NCBI RefSeq assembly: GCF_004328705.1
Contig: NZ_CP035319.1
Location: 496,001-560,000, forward strand
Direction of reading: 5' to 3'
Length of the DNA: 64,000 bases
DNA from: Rhodococcus sp. ABRD24
GTDB taxonomy: Bacteria; Actinomycetota; Actinomycetes; Mycobacteriales; Mycobacteriaceae
The notes under the pieces are model-generated. The model ran no database searches. It saw nothing but the letters and a program-made list of their open reading frames with translations, and was not told the origin of the DNA. A program made the position numbers and the translations under genes. Positions 28,829-39,729 of the stretch are shown piece by piece; position 1 is the first letter of the stretch, and every line of letters starts with the position of its first letter.

Positions 28829-29245
28829 CTAGTGCTTCTCGGGTCCGACGTGGTACTCGAAGACCAGTCCGGCGGCGGCCGCGAGAACCAGCACCACTGC
28901 GACGACAATCATCCAGGCCTGGAAAAAGGCCAGCGACAGAGCGGCGACACCGGCGGCACCGGCCAGCAGAATGGGCCAGTAACTGCCGGGGCTGAAGAAG
29001 CCCAGGTCGCCCGAACCGTCGGAGATCTCCGCCTCCTCGTAGTCCTCCGGGCGGGTATCGAGACGACGAGCCACGAACCGGAAGTACGTGCCGACGATGA
29101 GGCTCAGGCCCGCCGAGAGAACGATGGCAGTAAGGCCGGCCCACTCGATTCCGGTGCGCGACATCGCGGTGAAGACACCGTAGACGATCGCGACGAGAAT
29201 GAAGAACACCGTCAGGATCTCGAAGAGCTTCGCTTCGATCTTCAT
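28829..29245 (-). CDS. ctaF: Cytochrome c oxidase subunit IV (actinobacterial CtaF)
   Basis: 138-residue integral membrane subunit of the aa3 oxidase with four helices: [20 protein letters not shown] at the start, [20 protein letters not shown] next and a C-terminal pair ending [17 protein letters not shown]. The protein is specific to actinobacteria (Rv2199c). ATG 29245 is used. It follows ctaC by 47 bp and is likely co-transcribed with it. Confidence 0.96.
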   Translation of the reverse strand: MKIEAKLFEILTVFFILVAIVYGVFTAMSRTGIEWAGLTAIVLSAGLSLIVGTYFRFVARRLDTRPEDYEEAEISDGSGDLGFFSPGSYWPILLAGAAGVAALSLAFFQAWMIVVAVVLVLAAAAGLVFEYHVGPEKH

Positions 29246-29292
29246 ATCAGTTCTTGTCCTTGGTCAGAGATTCTCGGGATTCGCGGGCGGTG

Positions 29293-30357
29293 TCAGTTGC
29301 CGCTGGTCGATGCCTCGCGCACGGTGCGGTCGGTCTTGAACGGCGCGGTGGAGGTCGCGTTCGACGGTTCGCCGATCGACGCCAGCGCCTCCGCTGTCGT
29401 CAGCCCCTTGCCACCGTCCTCGACTGCCTTACGGGCTTCGATGTACTCCTCGAACTTCTCCGGGGAGACAGCACGAACCTCGAAGTTCATCATCGCGTGG
29501 AAGGTGCCACACATTTCGGCACAGCGGCCCACGAATGCGCCTTCCTTCTCGATCTCACTGATCTGGAAGACGTTGTCGGAATTGTTCTCCTTGGGGTTCG
29601 GGTTCACGTCACGCTTGAACAGGAACTCCGGCACCCAGAAGGAGTGGATGACGTCCGACGACGCGAGCACGAACTCGACGCGCTTACCGGTCGGCAGCAC
29701 GAGGATCGGAACCTCGTTGCTCGAGCCGATCGTCTCGATCTTGTCGTAGTGCAGGTAGGACAGATCCTGCACGTTCTTACCGTGGATAGGACCGATCTTC
29801 TCCTCGCCGCGCTCGTCGGTGCCCTCAGGCTTCGACGCAGCGAGCGCGGCCGCCATCGCTTCCTCGTCGGTGCCGTCGTACTTGGCGGTGCCGTTGCCGA
29901 GATCGATCGTGCGGTAGCCGAACTTCCAGTTCCACTGGTATGCCGTGACATCCACCACGACGTTCGGATTGTCCTTCTTCTCCGTGACGTAGTTCTGCAC
30001 CACGACAGTGAAGTAGAAGAGGACGGCGATGATCACGAACGGAACTGCCGTGTAGAACAGCTCCAACGGCACGTTGTACGCCGTCTGGCGGGGGAACTCG
30101 GGCGAGTTCTTCTTCTTACGGTGGAAGATGACCACCCAGAAGGTGAGGCCCCACACGATGACGCCCATGACGAGGGCGGCGACAACCGACCACGTCCACA
30201 GTTCGCGCATACGTTCTGCCTGCGGGGTAACTCCCGAGGGCCACCCGAAGCGAAGCACCGAGTTGTCGATTGAACATCCCGACAACAGCATGGCAGCTAT
30301 GCCCAAAGATGCTGCCAGCCCGGCTCGCCGAAGGATCCGACCTTGCGCCACGTTCAC
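29293..30357 (-). CDS. ctaC: Cytochrome c oxidase subunit II lipoprotein
   Basis: 354-residue subunit carrying the CuA centre. The signal peptide ends in lipobox LLSGC with Cys at residue 28. Two membrane helices follow ([20 protein letters not shown] and [20 protein letters not shown]). The outside cupredoxin domain has [11 protein letters not shown], then [12 protein letters not shown], giving the CuA ligands. A large charged insertion ([15 protein letters not shown]) lies between the strands, as in other Corynebacteriales. GTG 30357 has AGGAAGG upstream. It is divergent from asnB. Confidence 0.97.
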   Translation of the reverse strand: MNVAQGRILRRAGLAASLGIAAMLLSGCSIDNSVLRFGWPSGVTPQAERMRELWTWSVVAALVMGVIVWGLTFWVVIFHRKKKNSPEFPRQTAYNVPLELFYTAVPFVIIAVLFYFTVVVQNYVTEKKDNPNVVVDVTAYQWNWKFGYRTIDLGNGTAKYDGTDEEAMAAALAASKPEGTDERGEEKIGPIHGKNVQDLSYLHYDKIETIGSSNEVPILVLPTGKRVEFVLASSDVIHSFWVPEFLFKRDVNPNPKENNSDNVFQISEIEKEGAFVGRCAEMCGTFHAMMNFEVRAVSPEKFEEYIEARKAVEDGGKGLTTAEALASIGEPSNATSTAPFKTDRTVREASTSGN

Positions 30358-30412
30358 GCCTTCCTGATCGCCGCAATTCCACTAGGGCACACCCGAAGGG
30401 CAGGCCCAATTA

Positions 30413-30425
30413 CTACGCAGCGTAG
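30413..30425. promoter_or_regulatory. 13-nt palindrome upstream of ctaC
   Basis: CTACGCAGCGTAG, two 6-nt arms around a single base, lies 56 nt upstream of the ctaC start in the 287-bp divergent gap with asnB. It could be an operator; I see no other structured element in the gap. Confidence 0.3.
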
Positions 30426-30644
30426 ACCAAAGGCGTCGATCCTCCACCGTCGGGGCTGCGCCCGTGTTGCAGTCGGGACCAATGGCCTTCCACAGTACGC
30501 GCGCGACCTGGGATTCAGCTGAGATCGTCATGCCCCGTGACGGTCGGCGGACAGAAACTGCGGCATACTTCCGGAGGGGATCGGACCTCTCGGGAGTGCC
30601 GACTCGCGACCGACCAACGACTCTGAATCGAGGTGCTGGACGCC

Positions 30645-32570
30645 GTGTGCGGACTGCTCGGACTTCTGACCACCGACGGCACCAGCGACGACGCCGTCGC
30701 CCGGGTCGACTCGGCCATGCGCTGTCTGCGGCACCGTGGACCTGACGAGCACGGCACCTGGCATGACGACGACCTGATCTTCGGGTTCAACCGCTTGTCG
30801 ATCATCGACATCGAGCACTCCCACCAGCCGTTGCGCTGGGGTCCGCCCGAGAATCCAGAGCGGTACGCCCTCACCTTCAACGGCGAGATCTACAACTATC
30901 TCGAGATCCGCGCCGAGCTCGCCAAGGATCACGACGCCCAGTTCCGCACCGAGGGCGACAGCGAAGCGATAGTCGCCGCGTTCCACTACTGGGGCGCCGA
31001 CGCGGTCCGCCGACTGCGGGGCATGTTCGCGTTCGCGGTGTGGGACACCGAGGCGCGCGAGCTGTTCGTCGCCCGCGACCCGTTCGGCATCAAGCCGCTC
31101 TTCATCGCCACTGGTACGAACGGCACCGCGTTCGGCAGCGAGAAGAAGAGCCTGCTCGAGCTGGCCGACGTGGTCGGCATCGACACCGAACTCGACCCGA
31201 GAGCCGTCGAGCACTACACCGTCCTGCAGTACGTGCCCGAGCCCGAGACGCTGCACGTTCGGATCCGCAGGCTCGAATCCGGCTGCTACGCACGCCTGTC
31301 GCCGGGAAAGACGCCCGAGGTCACGCGGTACTTCACCCCGAAGTTCCCGGCGCTGCCGTTCACACCGGGCAGCGAGGCTGCCCGCTACCGGGAGATCGCG
31401 GAGGCCCTCGAGGATTCGGTGGCCAAGCACATGCGCGCCGATGTCACCGTCGGTTCGTTCCTGTCCGGCGGCATCGACTCCACCGCCATCGCGGCGCTTG
31501 CGATGCGGCACAACCCGAACCTGATCACGTTCACGACAGGCTTCGAGCGGGAGGGCTACTCGGAGATCGACGTGGCCGCCGAGTCGGCCGCCGCAATCGG
31601 CGCCCGCCACGTGACCAAGGTCGTCTCCCCCGCCGAGTTCGCCGACGCGATCCCCGAGATCATCTGGTACCTCGACGACCCGGTGGCCGACCCGGCGCTG
31701 GTGCCGCTGTGGTTCATCGCGAAGGAGGCCCGCAAGCACGTCAAGGTCGTCCTGTCCGGCGAAGGCGCGGACGAGCTGTTCGGCGGCTACACCATCTATC
31801 GGGAGCCGCTGTCGCTCAAGCCGTTCGACTACCTTCCTGCGGCGCTACGGCGCGCGGCGGGCAAGCTGTCCGAGCGCATCCCGGACGGCACGAGGGGCAA
31901 GAGCCTGCTCAACCGTGGCTCGATGACGCTCGAGGAGCGGTACTACGGCAATGCGCGCAGCTTCAGCGACGCACAGTTGCGGTCGGTCCTGCGCGACTTC
32001 CGCCCCGAGTGGACGCACCAGGACGTCACTGCGCCGATCTACGCACAGTCCCGCGACTGGGATCCGGTGGCGCGCATGCAGCACCTCGACCTGTTCACGT
32101 GGTTGCGCGGCGACATCCTGGTCAAGGCCGACAAGATGACGATGGCGAACTCGCTCGAGCTGCGGGTGCCGTTCCTCGACCCTGAGGTGTTCGACGTCGC
32201 GTCGCGCGTCCCGCTGGACCAGAAGATCACGAAGACGACGACGAAGTACGCATTGCGTCAGGCTCTCGAGGGCATCGTGCCGCCGCACGTGCTGCACCGC
32301 GCGAAGCTCGGCTTCCCGGTCCCGCTGCGGCACTGGCTGGCCGGCACCGAACTGTTCGATTGGGCACACCAACAGATCGCCGAATCGGGCACCGACCACA
32401 TCTTCGACAAGGCCGCGGTCACTCGGATGCTGAACGAGCACCGCGCGGGCACGTCCGACCACAGCCGCCGACTGTGGACGGTGCTGTGCTTCATGGTGTG
32501 GCACGGCATCTTCGTCGAGAAGCGCATCGTGCCGCAGATCCAGGAGCCGGTGTACCCGGTCAGCCTGTAG
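30645..32570 (+). CDS. asnB: Glutamine-hydrolysing asparagine synthetase
   Basis: 641-residue AsnB (Rv2201, LtsA-like). The glutaminase domain begins with the catalytic Cys directly after the initiator (VCGLLGLLTTDG), which fixes GTG 30645 as the start, and includes RHRGPDEHG and LTFNGEIYNYLE. The synthetase domain has the PP-loop SFLSGGIDSTAIAALA and SGEGADELFGGY. In corynebacteria the orthologue LtsA affects cell-wall integrity, probably through amidation, so a role beyond asparagine supply is possible. It is convergent with adoK. Confidence 0.95.
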   Translation: MCGLLGLLTTDGTSDDAVARVDSAMRCLRHRGPDEHGTWHDDDLIFGFNRLSIIDIEHSHQPLRWGPPENPERYALTFNGEIYNYLEIRAELAKDHDAQFRTEGDSEAIVAAFHYWGADAVRRLRGMFAFAVWDTEARELFVARDPFGIKPLFIATGTNGTAFGSEKKSLLELADVVGIDTELDPRAVEHYTVLQYVPEPETLHVRIRRLESGCYARLSPGKTPEVTRYFTPKFPALPFTPGSEAARYREIAEALEDSVAKHMRADVTVGSFLSGGIDSTAIAALAMRHNPNLITFTTGFEREGYSEIDVAAESAAAIGARHVTKVVSPAEFADAIPEIIWYLDDPVADPALVPLWFIAKEARKHVKVVLSGEGADELFGGYTIYREPLSLKPFDYLPAALRRAAGKLSERIPDGTRGKSLLNRGSMTLEERYYGNARSFSDAQLRSVLRDFRPEWTHQDVTAPIYAQSRDWDPVARMQHLDLFTWLRGDILVKADKMTMANSLELRVPFLDPEVFDVASRVPLDQKITKTTTKYALRQALEGIVPPHVLHRAKLGFPVPLRHWLAGTELFDWAHQQIAESGTDHIFDKAAVTRMLNEHRAGTSDHSRRLWTVLCFMVWHGIFVEKRIVPQIQEPVYPVSL

Positions 32571-32578
32571 GCGCTTCG

Positions 32579-32628
32579 CGCCTGTGCGCCTTTCCGGTAG
32601 CTGGAGCAACCGGAAAGGCGCACAGGCG
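32579..32628. terminator. 20-bp perfect stem between asnB and adoK
   Basis: CGCCTGTGCGCCTTTCCGGT (32579-32598) is exactly complementary to 32609-32628, followed by a second small GGCGG/CCGCC hairpin and a T-rich stretch (ATCTTCTTCTTA) on the plus side. It probably serves both convergent genes. Confidence 0.85.
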
Positions 32629-32648
32629 GCGCAGCCGCCATCTTCTTC

Positions 32649-33659
<1,011 letters not shown>

Positions 33660-33701
33660 CTATGACGCGGAGCCCGCCGGTTGGCAGACTCCGCGTCATA
33701 G
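33660..33701 (-). terminator. Stem-loop between erpA and adoK
   Basis: CTATGACGCGGAG (33660-33672) pairs perfectly with 33689-33701 (13 bp) 27 nt past the erpA stop and upstream of adoK. Confidence 0.7.
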
Positions 33702-33727
33702 AGCGTCAAGAAGGTGTCGTTCGGGAC

Positions 33728-34078
33728 TCAGTTGAAGGAGTCGCCGCAGGCACAGGACCCTGTGGCATTGGGATTGTCGATCGTGAAGCCCTGCTTTTCG
33801 ATGGTATCGACGAAGTCGATCGAGGCGCCCTCGACGTACGGCGCGCTCATCCGGTCGACCGCTAGGCCGACTCCACCGAACTCGACGATCAGGTCGCCGT
33901 CGAGGTTCCGATCATCGAAGAACAGCTGGTAGCGCAGTCCCGCACAGCCACCCGGCTGCACGGCGATACGCAGCGCGAGGTCGTCGCGCCCCTCCTGATC
34001 GAGCAGTGCCTTCGCCTTGGAGGACGCGGCCTCGGTCATCGTGACGCCGTGAGTGGCGGTCTCGTTCTGCACAGTCAT
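33728..34078 (-). CDS. erpA: A-type iron-sulfur cluster insertion protein (HesB/IscA/ErpA family)
   Basis: 116-residue Fe-S carrier. The three ligand cysteines are in VQPGGCAGLRYQ and the C-terminal GSCACGDSFN, with the typical DPxxxPYVEGASIDFVD-like block (SAPYVEGASIDFVDT). It delivers clusters to client proteins; LipA and the Rieske protein in this window are possible clients. ATG 34078 has GGGAGAG upstream. It is a single gene between adoK and glycerate kinase. Confidence 0.93.
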   Translation of the reverse strand: MTVQNETATHGVTMTEAASSKAKALLDQEGRDDLALRIAVQPGGCAGLRYQLFFDDRNLDGDLIVEFGGVGLAVDRMSAPYVEGASIDFVDTIEKQGFTIDNPNATGSCACGDSFN

Positions 34079-34144
34079 GGGCTCTCCCTGTCGCTCGTGC
34101 CAAACCCGTGATCGCTTCAACGGTACTCCGTACCACGCTATTCC

Positions 34145-35218
34145 TCATGTATCACCCCTGCTCGCATCGCTCCGCCCCCAATGCACGGAGACCGCGGAGG
34201 TCAGACTGCGGAGCTGGGTGGCGGCCTCCTGCATGGCCCGCTCCACCGATCCGGCGAACTCCGCGACCGATACGGCCTGGGCGATTCCGGCGGCCCGCAC
34301 CGTCGCCTCATCGAGAGCGACCTGACCGGCGATCACGACGATCGGGACCCCGGCCCGGCCCGCCTTCACCGCGAGGGACGTGACCAGCTTCCCGCGCAGC
34401 GACTGGTGATCGAACCGTCCCTCGCCGGTGAGCACCAGATCGGCCGCGGCCAGCTGGCCCTCCTGCCCCGTGCACTCCGCCACGACCGACGCCCCGGACT
34501 CCCGGACCGCACCGAGAGCCAGCAGTGCGGCACCGAGCCCCCCGGCTGCGCCCGCCCCGGGCAGAGCCTCGACTGCACGTCCGGTCGCGTCGTGCAGCCT
34601 CGACGCCCAGTCCTCGTTGCGCCGTTCGAGCAGTTCGACGGTGTCCGCATCCGCCCCCTTCTGCGGTCCGAACACCCTGGCGGCGCCGTGCTCGCCGAGC
34701 AGCGGGTGCTCGACATCCGTGGCGGCGACCAATTCGACTCCCGCGAGCCGGAGGCGTGCGGTAGCCAGCCCACCGAGGGCGTCGATCATTCCCCGGCCTC
34801 CGTCCGTACAGCAACTGCCGCCGAGACCGACCACGATCCGCCCGGCACCCGCGTCCAGAGCCGACGCGATCAGCTGGCCCACCCCGCGGCTGTGCGCCTG
34901 CAGCGCACTCTCCGGCGTCGGTCGGCCGTCGAGGAGCGCGAGCCCCACTGCCTGCGCCGATTCGAGGTATGCGACGCCATCCGCAAGCACCCACTGCGCA
35001 GCGGCGGCCCTGCCCAGCGGCCCTTCCACGGTGGTCGATCGGAGCCCGCCGAGGGATGCCGCGATCACATCGGCGAATCCGGGACCGCCGTCGGACTGGG
35101 GCGCCACCACCACGGTGTCGCCAGGCCGAGCGGCCGACCAACCTGCGGCCATCGCCGCAGCCGCCTCTACCGCAGTGAGTGTCTGGCCGAACGAGTCGGG
35201 TGCGATCAGCACGTGCAT
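34145..35218 (-). CDS. Glycerate kinase (GarK/GlxK family)
   Basis: 357-residue kinase that phosphorylates glycerate. Motifs: HVLIAPDSFGQTLTAVEAA at the start, VVVGLGGSCCTDGGRG-type core (VGLGGSCCTDGGRGMIDALG), GAAGGLGAALLALGA and LVLTGEGRFDHQSLRGKL. The product, 2- or 3-phosphoglycerate, depends on subfamily and is not decided here. ATG 35218 has TACACT six nt upstream and no ribosome binding site, so the message may be leaderless. Confidence 0.92.
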   Translation of the reverse strand: MHVLIAPDSFGQTLTAVEAAAAMAAGWSAARPGDTVVVAPQSDGGPGFADVIAASLGGLRSTTVEGPLGRAAAAQWVLADGVAYLESAQAVGLALLDGRPTPESALQAHSRGVGQLIASALDAGAGRIVVGLGGSCCTDGGRGMIDALGGLATARLRLAGVELVAATDVEHPLLGEHGAARVFGPQKGADADTVELLERRNEDWASRLHDATGRAVEALPGAGAAGGLGAALLALGAVRESGASVVAECTGQEGQLAAADLVLTGEGRFDHQSLRGKLVTSLAVKAGRAGVPIVVIAGQVALDEATVRAAGIAQAVSVAEFAGSVERAMQEAATQLRSLTSAVSVHWGRSDASRGDT

Positions 35219-35224
35219 CAGCGG

Positions 35225-35230
35225 AGTGTA
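35225..35230 (-). promoter_or_regulatory. Probable leaderless -10 (TACACT) of the glycerate kinase gene
   Basis: TACACT on the minus strand ends 6 nt before the ATG at 35218, and no Shine-Dalgarno sequence lies between them. Confidence 0.5.
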
Positions 35231-35326
35231 TGGCCCTCCTCCGACCTCGGCATTTCGAGCCATACCGGGCATCGCCTACGGGCATCCAGTTTCGCCTCCG
35301 GCGTGGTTATCCCATAGCCTGGACGT

Positions 35327-35983
35327 GTGAAGCTGCTACGCCGAGGCGACTCCGACAGTTCCGACAAGCGCGATGTCGAGGTCACCGAGTCCACCACTGA
35401 GTCGGCCGAGGCCGCCGGTGCGACGCCGGGCAAGGGCCGCCCGACCCCGAAGCGCCGCGAGGCCGAGGCCAAGCGGCGCGGTCCGGTGGCACCTGCGCCA
35501 CTCACCGCCAAGGAAGCTCGCGCCCGCCGCAAGGCGACCCGCGGGTCCAAGGAGGACCGCAAGGCCGCTGCCGCCGAACGGCGCGCCGAGTCGGCCGAAC
35601 GGCGAGCCCGGATGCTCGCCGGTGAGGACAAGTACCTGCTGCCGCGAGACAAGGGACCGGTCCGCGCCTATGTGCGTGACATCGTCGACAGCCGTCGCAA
35701 TCTGGTCGGCCTGTTCATGCCGCTCGCGCTGGTGCTCATCATGGCGATGTTCCTGAACCCGGTCATCCAGAATTACGTCACACTCGCGATGCTGGTGATG
35801 ATGCTCTTCATGGCCGGCGAGGGCTACTTCCTCGGCCGCATGATCAACAACCGCGTCCGCGAACGCTTCCCGGACAGCACCGACGGTGGCTTCAAGCTGG
35901 GGTGGTACGCCTTCGTCCGCGCGTCACAGATCCGCAAGATGCGCGCCCCCAAACCGCGTGTCGGGCCCGGCGACGCGGTCTGA
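35327..35983 (+). CDS. DUF3043 membrane protein (Rv2206-like)
   Basis: 218 residues. The first half is highly charged and probably disordered (EARARRKATRGSKEDRKAAA). Two membrane helices follow (VGLFMPLALVLIMAMFLNPV and YVTLAMLVMMLFMAGEGYFL) with a short basic tail. Function unknown; conserved next to cobalamin genes in Corynebacteriales. GTG 35327 is preceded by TAGCCT at 35315-35320, consistent with leaderless expression. Confidence 0.88.
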   Translation: MKLLRRGDSDSSDKRDVEVTESTTESAEAAGATPGKGRPTPKRREAEAKRRGPVAPAPLTAKEARARRKATRGSKEDRKAAAAERRAESAERRARMLAGEDKYLLPRDKGPVRAYVRDIVDSRRNLVGLFMPLALVLIMAMFLNPVIQNYVTLAMLVMMLFMAGEGYFLGRMINNRVRERFPDSTDGGFKLGWYAFVRASQIRKMRAPKPRVGPGDAV

Positions 35984-35996
35984 CGGAAACTCCCGT

Positions 35997-36033
35997 ATCG
36001 GGCCGGTCCTCGCAGTGCGAGGACCGGCCCGAT
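35997..36033 (+). terminator. Terminator after the DUF3043 gene
   Basis: ATCGGGCCGGTCCTCG (35997-36012) pairs perfectly with 36018-36033 across a 5-nt loop, 14 nt past the stop and just before the cobU promoter region. Confidence 0.8.
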
Positions 36034-36055
36034 GCGATTGGTAGCGTCTAACTCC

Positions 36056-36622
36056 GTGCCCTCCTCCGAACCGATCCACACCCGGCGCACTCTCGTCCTC
36101 GGCGGCGCCCGGTCCGGAAAGTCGGCCCACGCGGAGAAACTGTTCGACAGCCTCGCGGACAACGTCGCGGTGCGGTATGTCGCAACAGCGCGCCGCTACC
36201 CTGACGACCACGACTGGGAGTCTCGAATCGAGCAGCACAGGCATCGACGGCCGATCGCCTGGACGACCGTCGAGACCGGCCATGATGGCAGCCTGGTCGA
36301 TCTCCTCAACGCGCCTGGGCCGCACCCCCCGACGCTCGTAGACGATCTGGGCACGTGGCTGACGGGCGAACTCGACGATGCCGGTGCGTGGGACCTGCCG
36401 CGCGGCACCATCTCTGTCCGTAGCGATGCCCTGGTCACCGCCGTCGGTTCGTATCGCGGGCGACTGGCGCTGGTCACCCCGGAGGTCGGCCTCGGCGTGA
36501 TCCCGGAGACCCGTTCGGGAAGACTGTTCCGCGACGAGATCGGCGCTCTCAACGCCCGCCTCGCCGACGTATGCGACGACGTGATCCTCGTGGTCGCCGG
36601 CATCGCCATGACGCTCAGATGA
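36056..36622 (+). CDS. cobU: Adenosylcobinamide kinase / adenosylcobinamide-phosphate guanylyltransferase
   Basis: 188-residue bifunctional enzyme for the nucleotide loop of cobalamin. It activates cobinamide to GDP-cobinamide. P-loop [18 protein letters not shown], then [30 protein letters not shown] with the guanylylated His and [25 protein letters not shown] 36056 with TAGCGT 8 nt upstream; ATG 36032 is an in-frame alternative but lies inside the terminator. First gene of cobU-cobT-cobS. Confidence 0.95.
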   Translation: MPSSEPIHTRRTLVLGGARSGKSAHAEKLFDSLADNVAVRYVATARRYPDDHDWESRIEQHRHRRPIAWTTVETGHDGSLVDLLNAPGPHPPTLVDDLGTWLTGELDDAGAWDLPRGTISVRSDALVTAVGSYRGRLALVTPEVGLGVIPETRSGRLFRDEIGALNARLADVCDDVILVVAGIAMTLR

Positions 36623-36647
36623 TCAGCGCAGAAATGAAAGGCCAAGC

Positions 36648-37745
36648 GTGACTAGCGAATCCGTGAGTCCGTCCGCAGCCCACTTCGACCCCCTCATCCC
36701 GCCGGACGGCGAGGCCCGAGAGCAGGCGCAGGCCCGGCAGCTGCTGCTGACGAAGCCGGCCGGGTCCCTCGGACGACTCGAGGAGCTGTCCGTGTGGGCG
36801 GCGGCATGCCAGGGCGAGTGTCCGCCGCATGTGTTCGCTAGACCCCGCGTCGTCGTCTTCGCGGGCGACCACGGCATCGCGCGCAGCGGTGTTTCCGCCT
36901 ATCCGCCGGAGGTGACGGCGCAGATGGTCGCCAACTTCCGCGACGGCGGGGCTGCTGTCAACGTGCTGGCCTCGCTCGCTGGTGCAGGAGTCCGCGTGGT
37001 CGATCTCGCGGTCGATGCGGACACCGATCCGTCGGTGTCCGCACACAAGATCCGCCGGTCGTCCGGTTCGATCGACCGTGAGGACGCACTGACGCACGAG
37101 GAGACGCTACGCGCGATCGCGGCCGGCCGGGCAATCGCGGACGAGGAGGTCGACGCGGGCGCCGACCTGCTGATCGCGGGCGAGATGGGCATCGGGAACA
37201 CCACGCCCGCAACCGTGCTCATCGCCGCCCTCACCGATACCGAGCCCGTCGCGGCCGTGGGCCGAGGCACCGGCATCGACGACGCCGGCTGGATACGCAA
37301 GACGGCCGCGATCCGCGACGCGCTGCGCCGGGCACGCCCGCACGTGCGTGATGCGGTCGGCTTGCTGCGCACCGTGTCCGGCGCGGATCTGGCCGCCATG
37401 GCCGGGTTCCTCGCCCAGGCCACGGTCCGCCGGACCCCGGTGATCATCGACGGCCTGGTGGTCACGGCGTCGGCCCTCGTCGCGGAGGAGCTGGCCCCGG
37501 GCGCGCGGGAATGGTGGGTGGCCGGGCATCGGTCCACCGAACCGGCCCACACCATCGCGCTGCGCCGCCTGGGTCTGGACCCGATCCTCGGACTCGACAT
37601 GCGCCTCGGCGAGGGATCGGGCGCAGTGGCCGCCCTGCCGGTGCTACAGGGCGCGGTCGCGACGCTGGCCCGGATGGCGACGTTCGGCCAGGCCGGTGTC
37701 AGCAACAACACCGAACCGAAATCCGAACCAGCCGAGTCGGACTGA
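36648..37745 (+). CDS. cobT: Nicotinate-nucleotide-dimethylbenzimidazole phosphoribosyltransferase
   Basis: Makes alpha-ribazole phosphate, the lower ligand of cobalamin. The 365-residue protein has [36 protein letters not shown] and the catalytic region [18 protein letters not shown]. It resembles M. tuberculosis CobT (Rv2207). GTG 36648 is 25 bp past cobU. C-terminal tail beyond the fold is short and polar (SEPAESD). Confidence 0.96.
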   Translation: MTSESVSPSAAHFDPLIPPDGEAREQAQARQLLLTKPAGSLGRLEELSVWAAACQGECPPHVFARPRVVVFAGDHGIARSGVSAYPPEVTAQMVANFRDGGAAVNVLASLAGAGVRVVDLAVDADTDPSVSAHKIRRSSGSIDREDALTHEETLRAIAAGRAIADEEVDAGADLLIAGEMGIGNTTPATVLIAALTDTEPVAAVGRGTGIDDAGWIRKTAAIRDALRRARPHVRDAVGLLRTVSGADLAAMAGFLAQATVRRTPVIIDGLVVTASALVAEELAPGAREWWVAGHRSTEPAHTIALRRLGLDPILGLDMRLGEGSGAVAALPVLQGAVATLARMATFGQAGVSNNTEPKSEPAESD

Positions 37746-37747
37746 CC

Positions 37748-38509
37748 GTGCGTCGTGCGCTGATCGGACCGGCGCTGGCGTTGTCGTGGCTGACGGTCCT
37801 ACCCGTCCGCGGCCCCCAGGAGATCGGCCGACCCGAGGGCCGTCGCGCAATCACCGCGGCGCCGCTCGTCGGCACCCTGCTCGGTGCCGCAGTCGCCGGG
37901 ATCCTGTGGGTGCTGACGAAAGCCGGCCTCGATCCGACGCTCGCCGGACTGCTCGGTGTCGGTGCGCTCGCGCTGCTCACCCGAGGCATGCACGTCGACG
38001 GCCTGGCGGACACGGCGGACGGCCTCGGCTGCTACGGACCGCCCGAGCGCGCCCGCGAGGTGATGCGCACCGGCAGCGCCGGACCGTTCGGTGTCGCGGC
38101 GCTGGTCGTGACGATCGGCGTGCAGGCGCTCTCCCTCGGCGCGCTGGGCGCCGCCCACCAGTGGGCGGGCGTAGTCGTCGCTCTCGCCGCGGGCCGGGTG
38201 TCGGTCGTGATCGCATGCCGCCGCGGCGTTCCCGCGTCGAGCACGAAGGGGTTCGGGGCGCTGGTCGCCGACAGCCAGCCGTGGTGGGTGGCGGCACTGT
38301 GGACGGTCGCCCTCACTGCCGCTGCAGCGTGGGCGGTCCCCGACCGGTGGTGGCAGGGACCGCTGGTGATCATGGTCGTTCTCGCCGTCGCTGCCTACCT
38401 GGTCCGGCACTGTGCGCGCCGGTTCGACGGCATCAACGGCGACGTACTCGGCGCCGCACTGGAATTCACGGTCGCTGCGGTAGCAGTCGGCCTGCTCCTC
38501 GGCAGCTGA
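37748..38509 (+). CDS. cobS: Adenosylcobinamide-GDP ribazoletransferase
   Basis: Polytopic cobalamin synthase of 253 residues that joins GDP-cobinamide and alpha-ribazole. Characteristic acidic motif MHVDGLADTADGLGCYG, then MRTGSAGPFGVAALVVTIG and the helical remainder. GTG 37748 starts 2 nt after the cobT stop, so the two are coupled. No cobalamin riboswitch is visible before the operon. Confidence 0.95.
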   Translation: MRRALIGPALALSWLTVLPVRGPQEIGRPEGRRAITAAPLVGTLLGAAVAGILWVLTKAGLDPTLAGLLGVGALALLTRGMHVDGLADTADGLGCYGPPERAREVMRTGSAGPFGVAALVVTIGVQALSLGALGAAHQWAGVVVALAAGRVSVVIACRRGVPASSTKGFGALVADSQPWWVAALWTVALTAAAAWAVPDRWWQGPLVIMVVLAVAAYLVRHCARRFDGINGDVLGAALEFTVAAVAVGLLLGS

Positions 38510-38575
38510 CCGCGAGCAGAGCGACGCCGGCGAGCACGACTACGGTGGCACGCCGGTCGCAGGGTCCGGGGAACG

Positions 38576-39679
38576 TCAGCGCAGCTTCGTCATCCAGCCA
38601 TGGGTGTCGGCGAAGGTGCCGCGCTGGATACCGGTGAGGGTGTCACGCAGGGCCATCGTGACCTTGCCGGGCTCACCATCGGCGATCGTGAACTCGCCCT
38701 CCGCGGACTTGACGCGGCCGACGGGGGTGATGACGGCAGCGGTGCCGCACGCGAACACCTCGGTGATCTCACCGGAAACCGTCTTCTCACGCCATTCGTC
38801 GGTACTGATCCGGCGCTCCTCGACCGCGAATCCGGCGTCGGTAGCGAGAGTGAGCAGCGAGTTACGGGTGATTCCGGGAAGGAGCGAACCCGACAGCGAC
38901 GGCGTCACCAGGCGGGCGTCGGGGCCGGAGCCGAAGACGAAGAACAGGTTCATCCCGCCCATCTCTTCGACGTACTTACGTTCGATCGCGTCGAGCCAGA
39001 CCACCTGGTCGCAGCCCTCGTCGGATGCCTGTGCCTGCGCGAGGAGGGAGGCCGCGTAATTGCCGGCGAACTTGGCGGCACCCGTCCCGCCCGGTGCGGC
39101 GCGGACGTACTCGCGCGAGAGCCACACGCTCACAGGCTTGACCCCGCGCGGGAAGTACGCGCCGGCCGGCGAAGCGATCAGCAGATAGCGGTATTCCTTC
39201 GCGGGGCGGACACCCAAACCGGCCTCGGTGGAGAACAAGAAGGGACGCAGATACAGCGAATCCTCGCCGCCCGCAGCGGGAACCCAGTCGCTGTCGACGT
39301 CGAGCAGGGCTTCGATCGAGGCGACGAAAAGCTCGTCCGACAGCTCCGGCATCGCCAGGCGGCGCGCCGACTGGCGCAGGCGCTCGGCGTTCGCGGTGAG
39401 GCGGAACGACGCGATACCGCCGTCTGGCTGGCGGTAGGCCTTGAGCCCCTCGAAGATCGCCTGGCCGTAGTGCAGCACCATCCCGGCCGGATCGAGCTCG
39501 ATCGGACCGTACGGCAGTACCTCGGCGTCGTGCCAGCCGCGGCCCTCGGTGTACATGATCGACACCATGTGATCGGTGAAGTACCGACCGAACCCGGGCG
39601 CTTCCAGAATCTCACGCCGCGTCTCGTCGGACACGGGGGAAGGATGCTGGATGCGCGCGAACTCGAGGCCGTCAGTCAT
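38576..39679 (-). CDS. ilvE: Branched-chain amino acid aminotransferase
   Basis: PLP enzyme (367 residues) for the last step of valine, leucine and isoleucine synthesis. [38 protein letters not shown], the PLP lysine in [13 protein letters not shown], and [10 protein letters not shown] plus [16 protein letters not shown] mark the class IV fold. It matches Rv2210c. ATG 39679 has TAGGAT 8 nt upstream and no strong ribosome binding site. It is convergent with cobS; only 66 bp separate them and no stem-loop is evident. Confidence 0.96.
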   Translation of the reverse strand: MTDGLEFARIQHPSPVSDETRREILEAPGFGRYFTDHMVSIMYTEGRGWHDAEVLPYGPIELDPAGMVLHYGQAIFEGLKAYRQPDGGIASFRLTANAERLRQSARRLAMPELSDELFVASIEALLDVDSDWVPAAGGEDSLYLRPFLFSTEAGLGVRPAKEYRYLLIASPAGAYFPRGVKPVSVWLSREYVRAAPGGTGAAKFAGNYAASLLAQAQASDEGCDQVVWLDAIERKYVEEMGGMNLFFVFGSGPDARLVTPSLSGSLLPGITRNSLLTLATDAGFAVEERRISTDEWREKTVSGEITEVFACGTAAVITPVGRVKSAEGEFTIADGEPGKVTMALRDTLTGIQRGTFADTHGWMTKLR

Positions 39680-39729
39680 AAGCGGTGATCCTATCGAACA
39701 CGTTTGCCCGGGTTGCCCGGTGTCGAGGG

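Noticed and set aside
28753..29749. Continuation of the GNAT frame past its family end
   Set aside because: Antisense to ctaF and ctaC and not protein-like; the true C-terminus is in another frame.
35984..36055. Possible cobalamin riboswitch before cobU
   Set aside because: The gap is only about 70 nt and filled by a terminator; no B12-box sequence is present.
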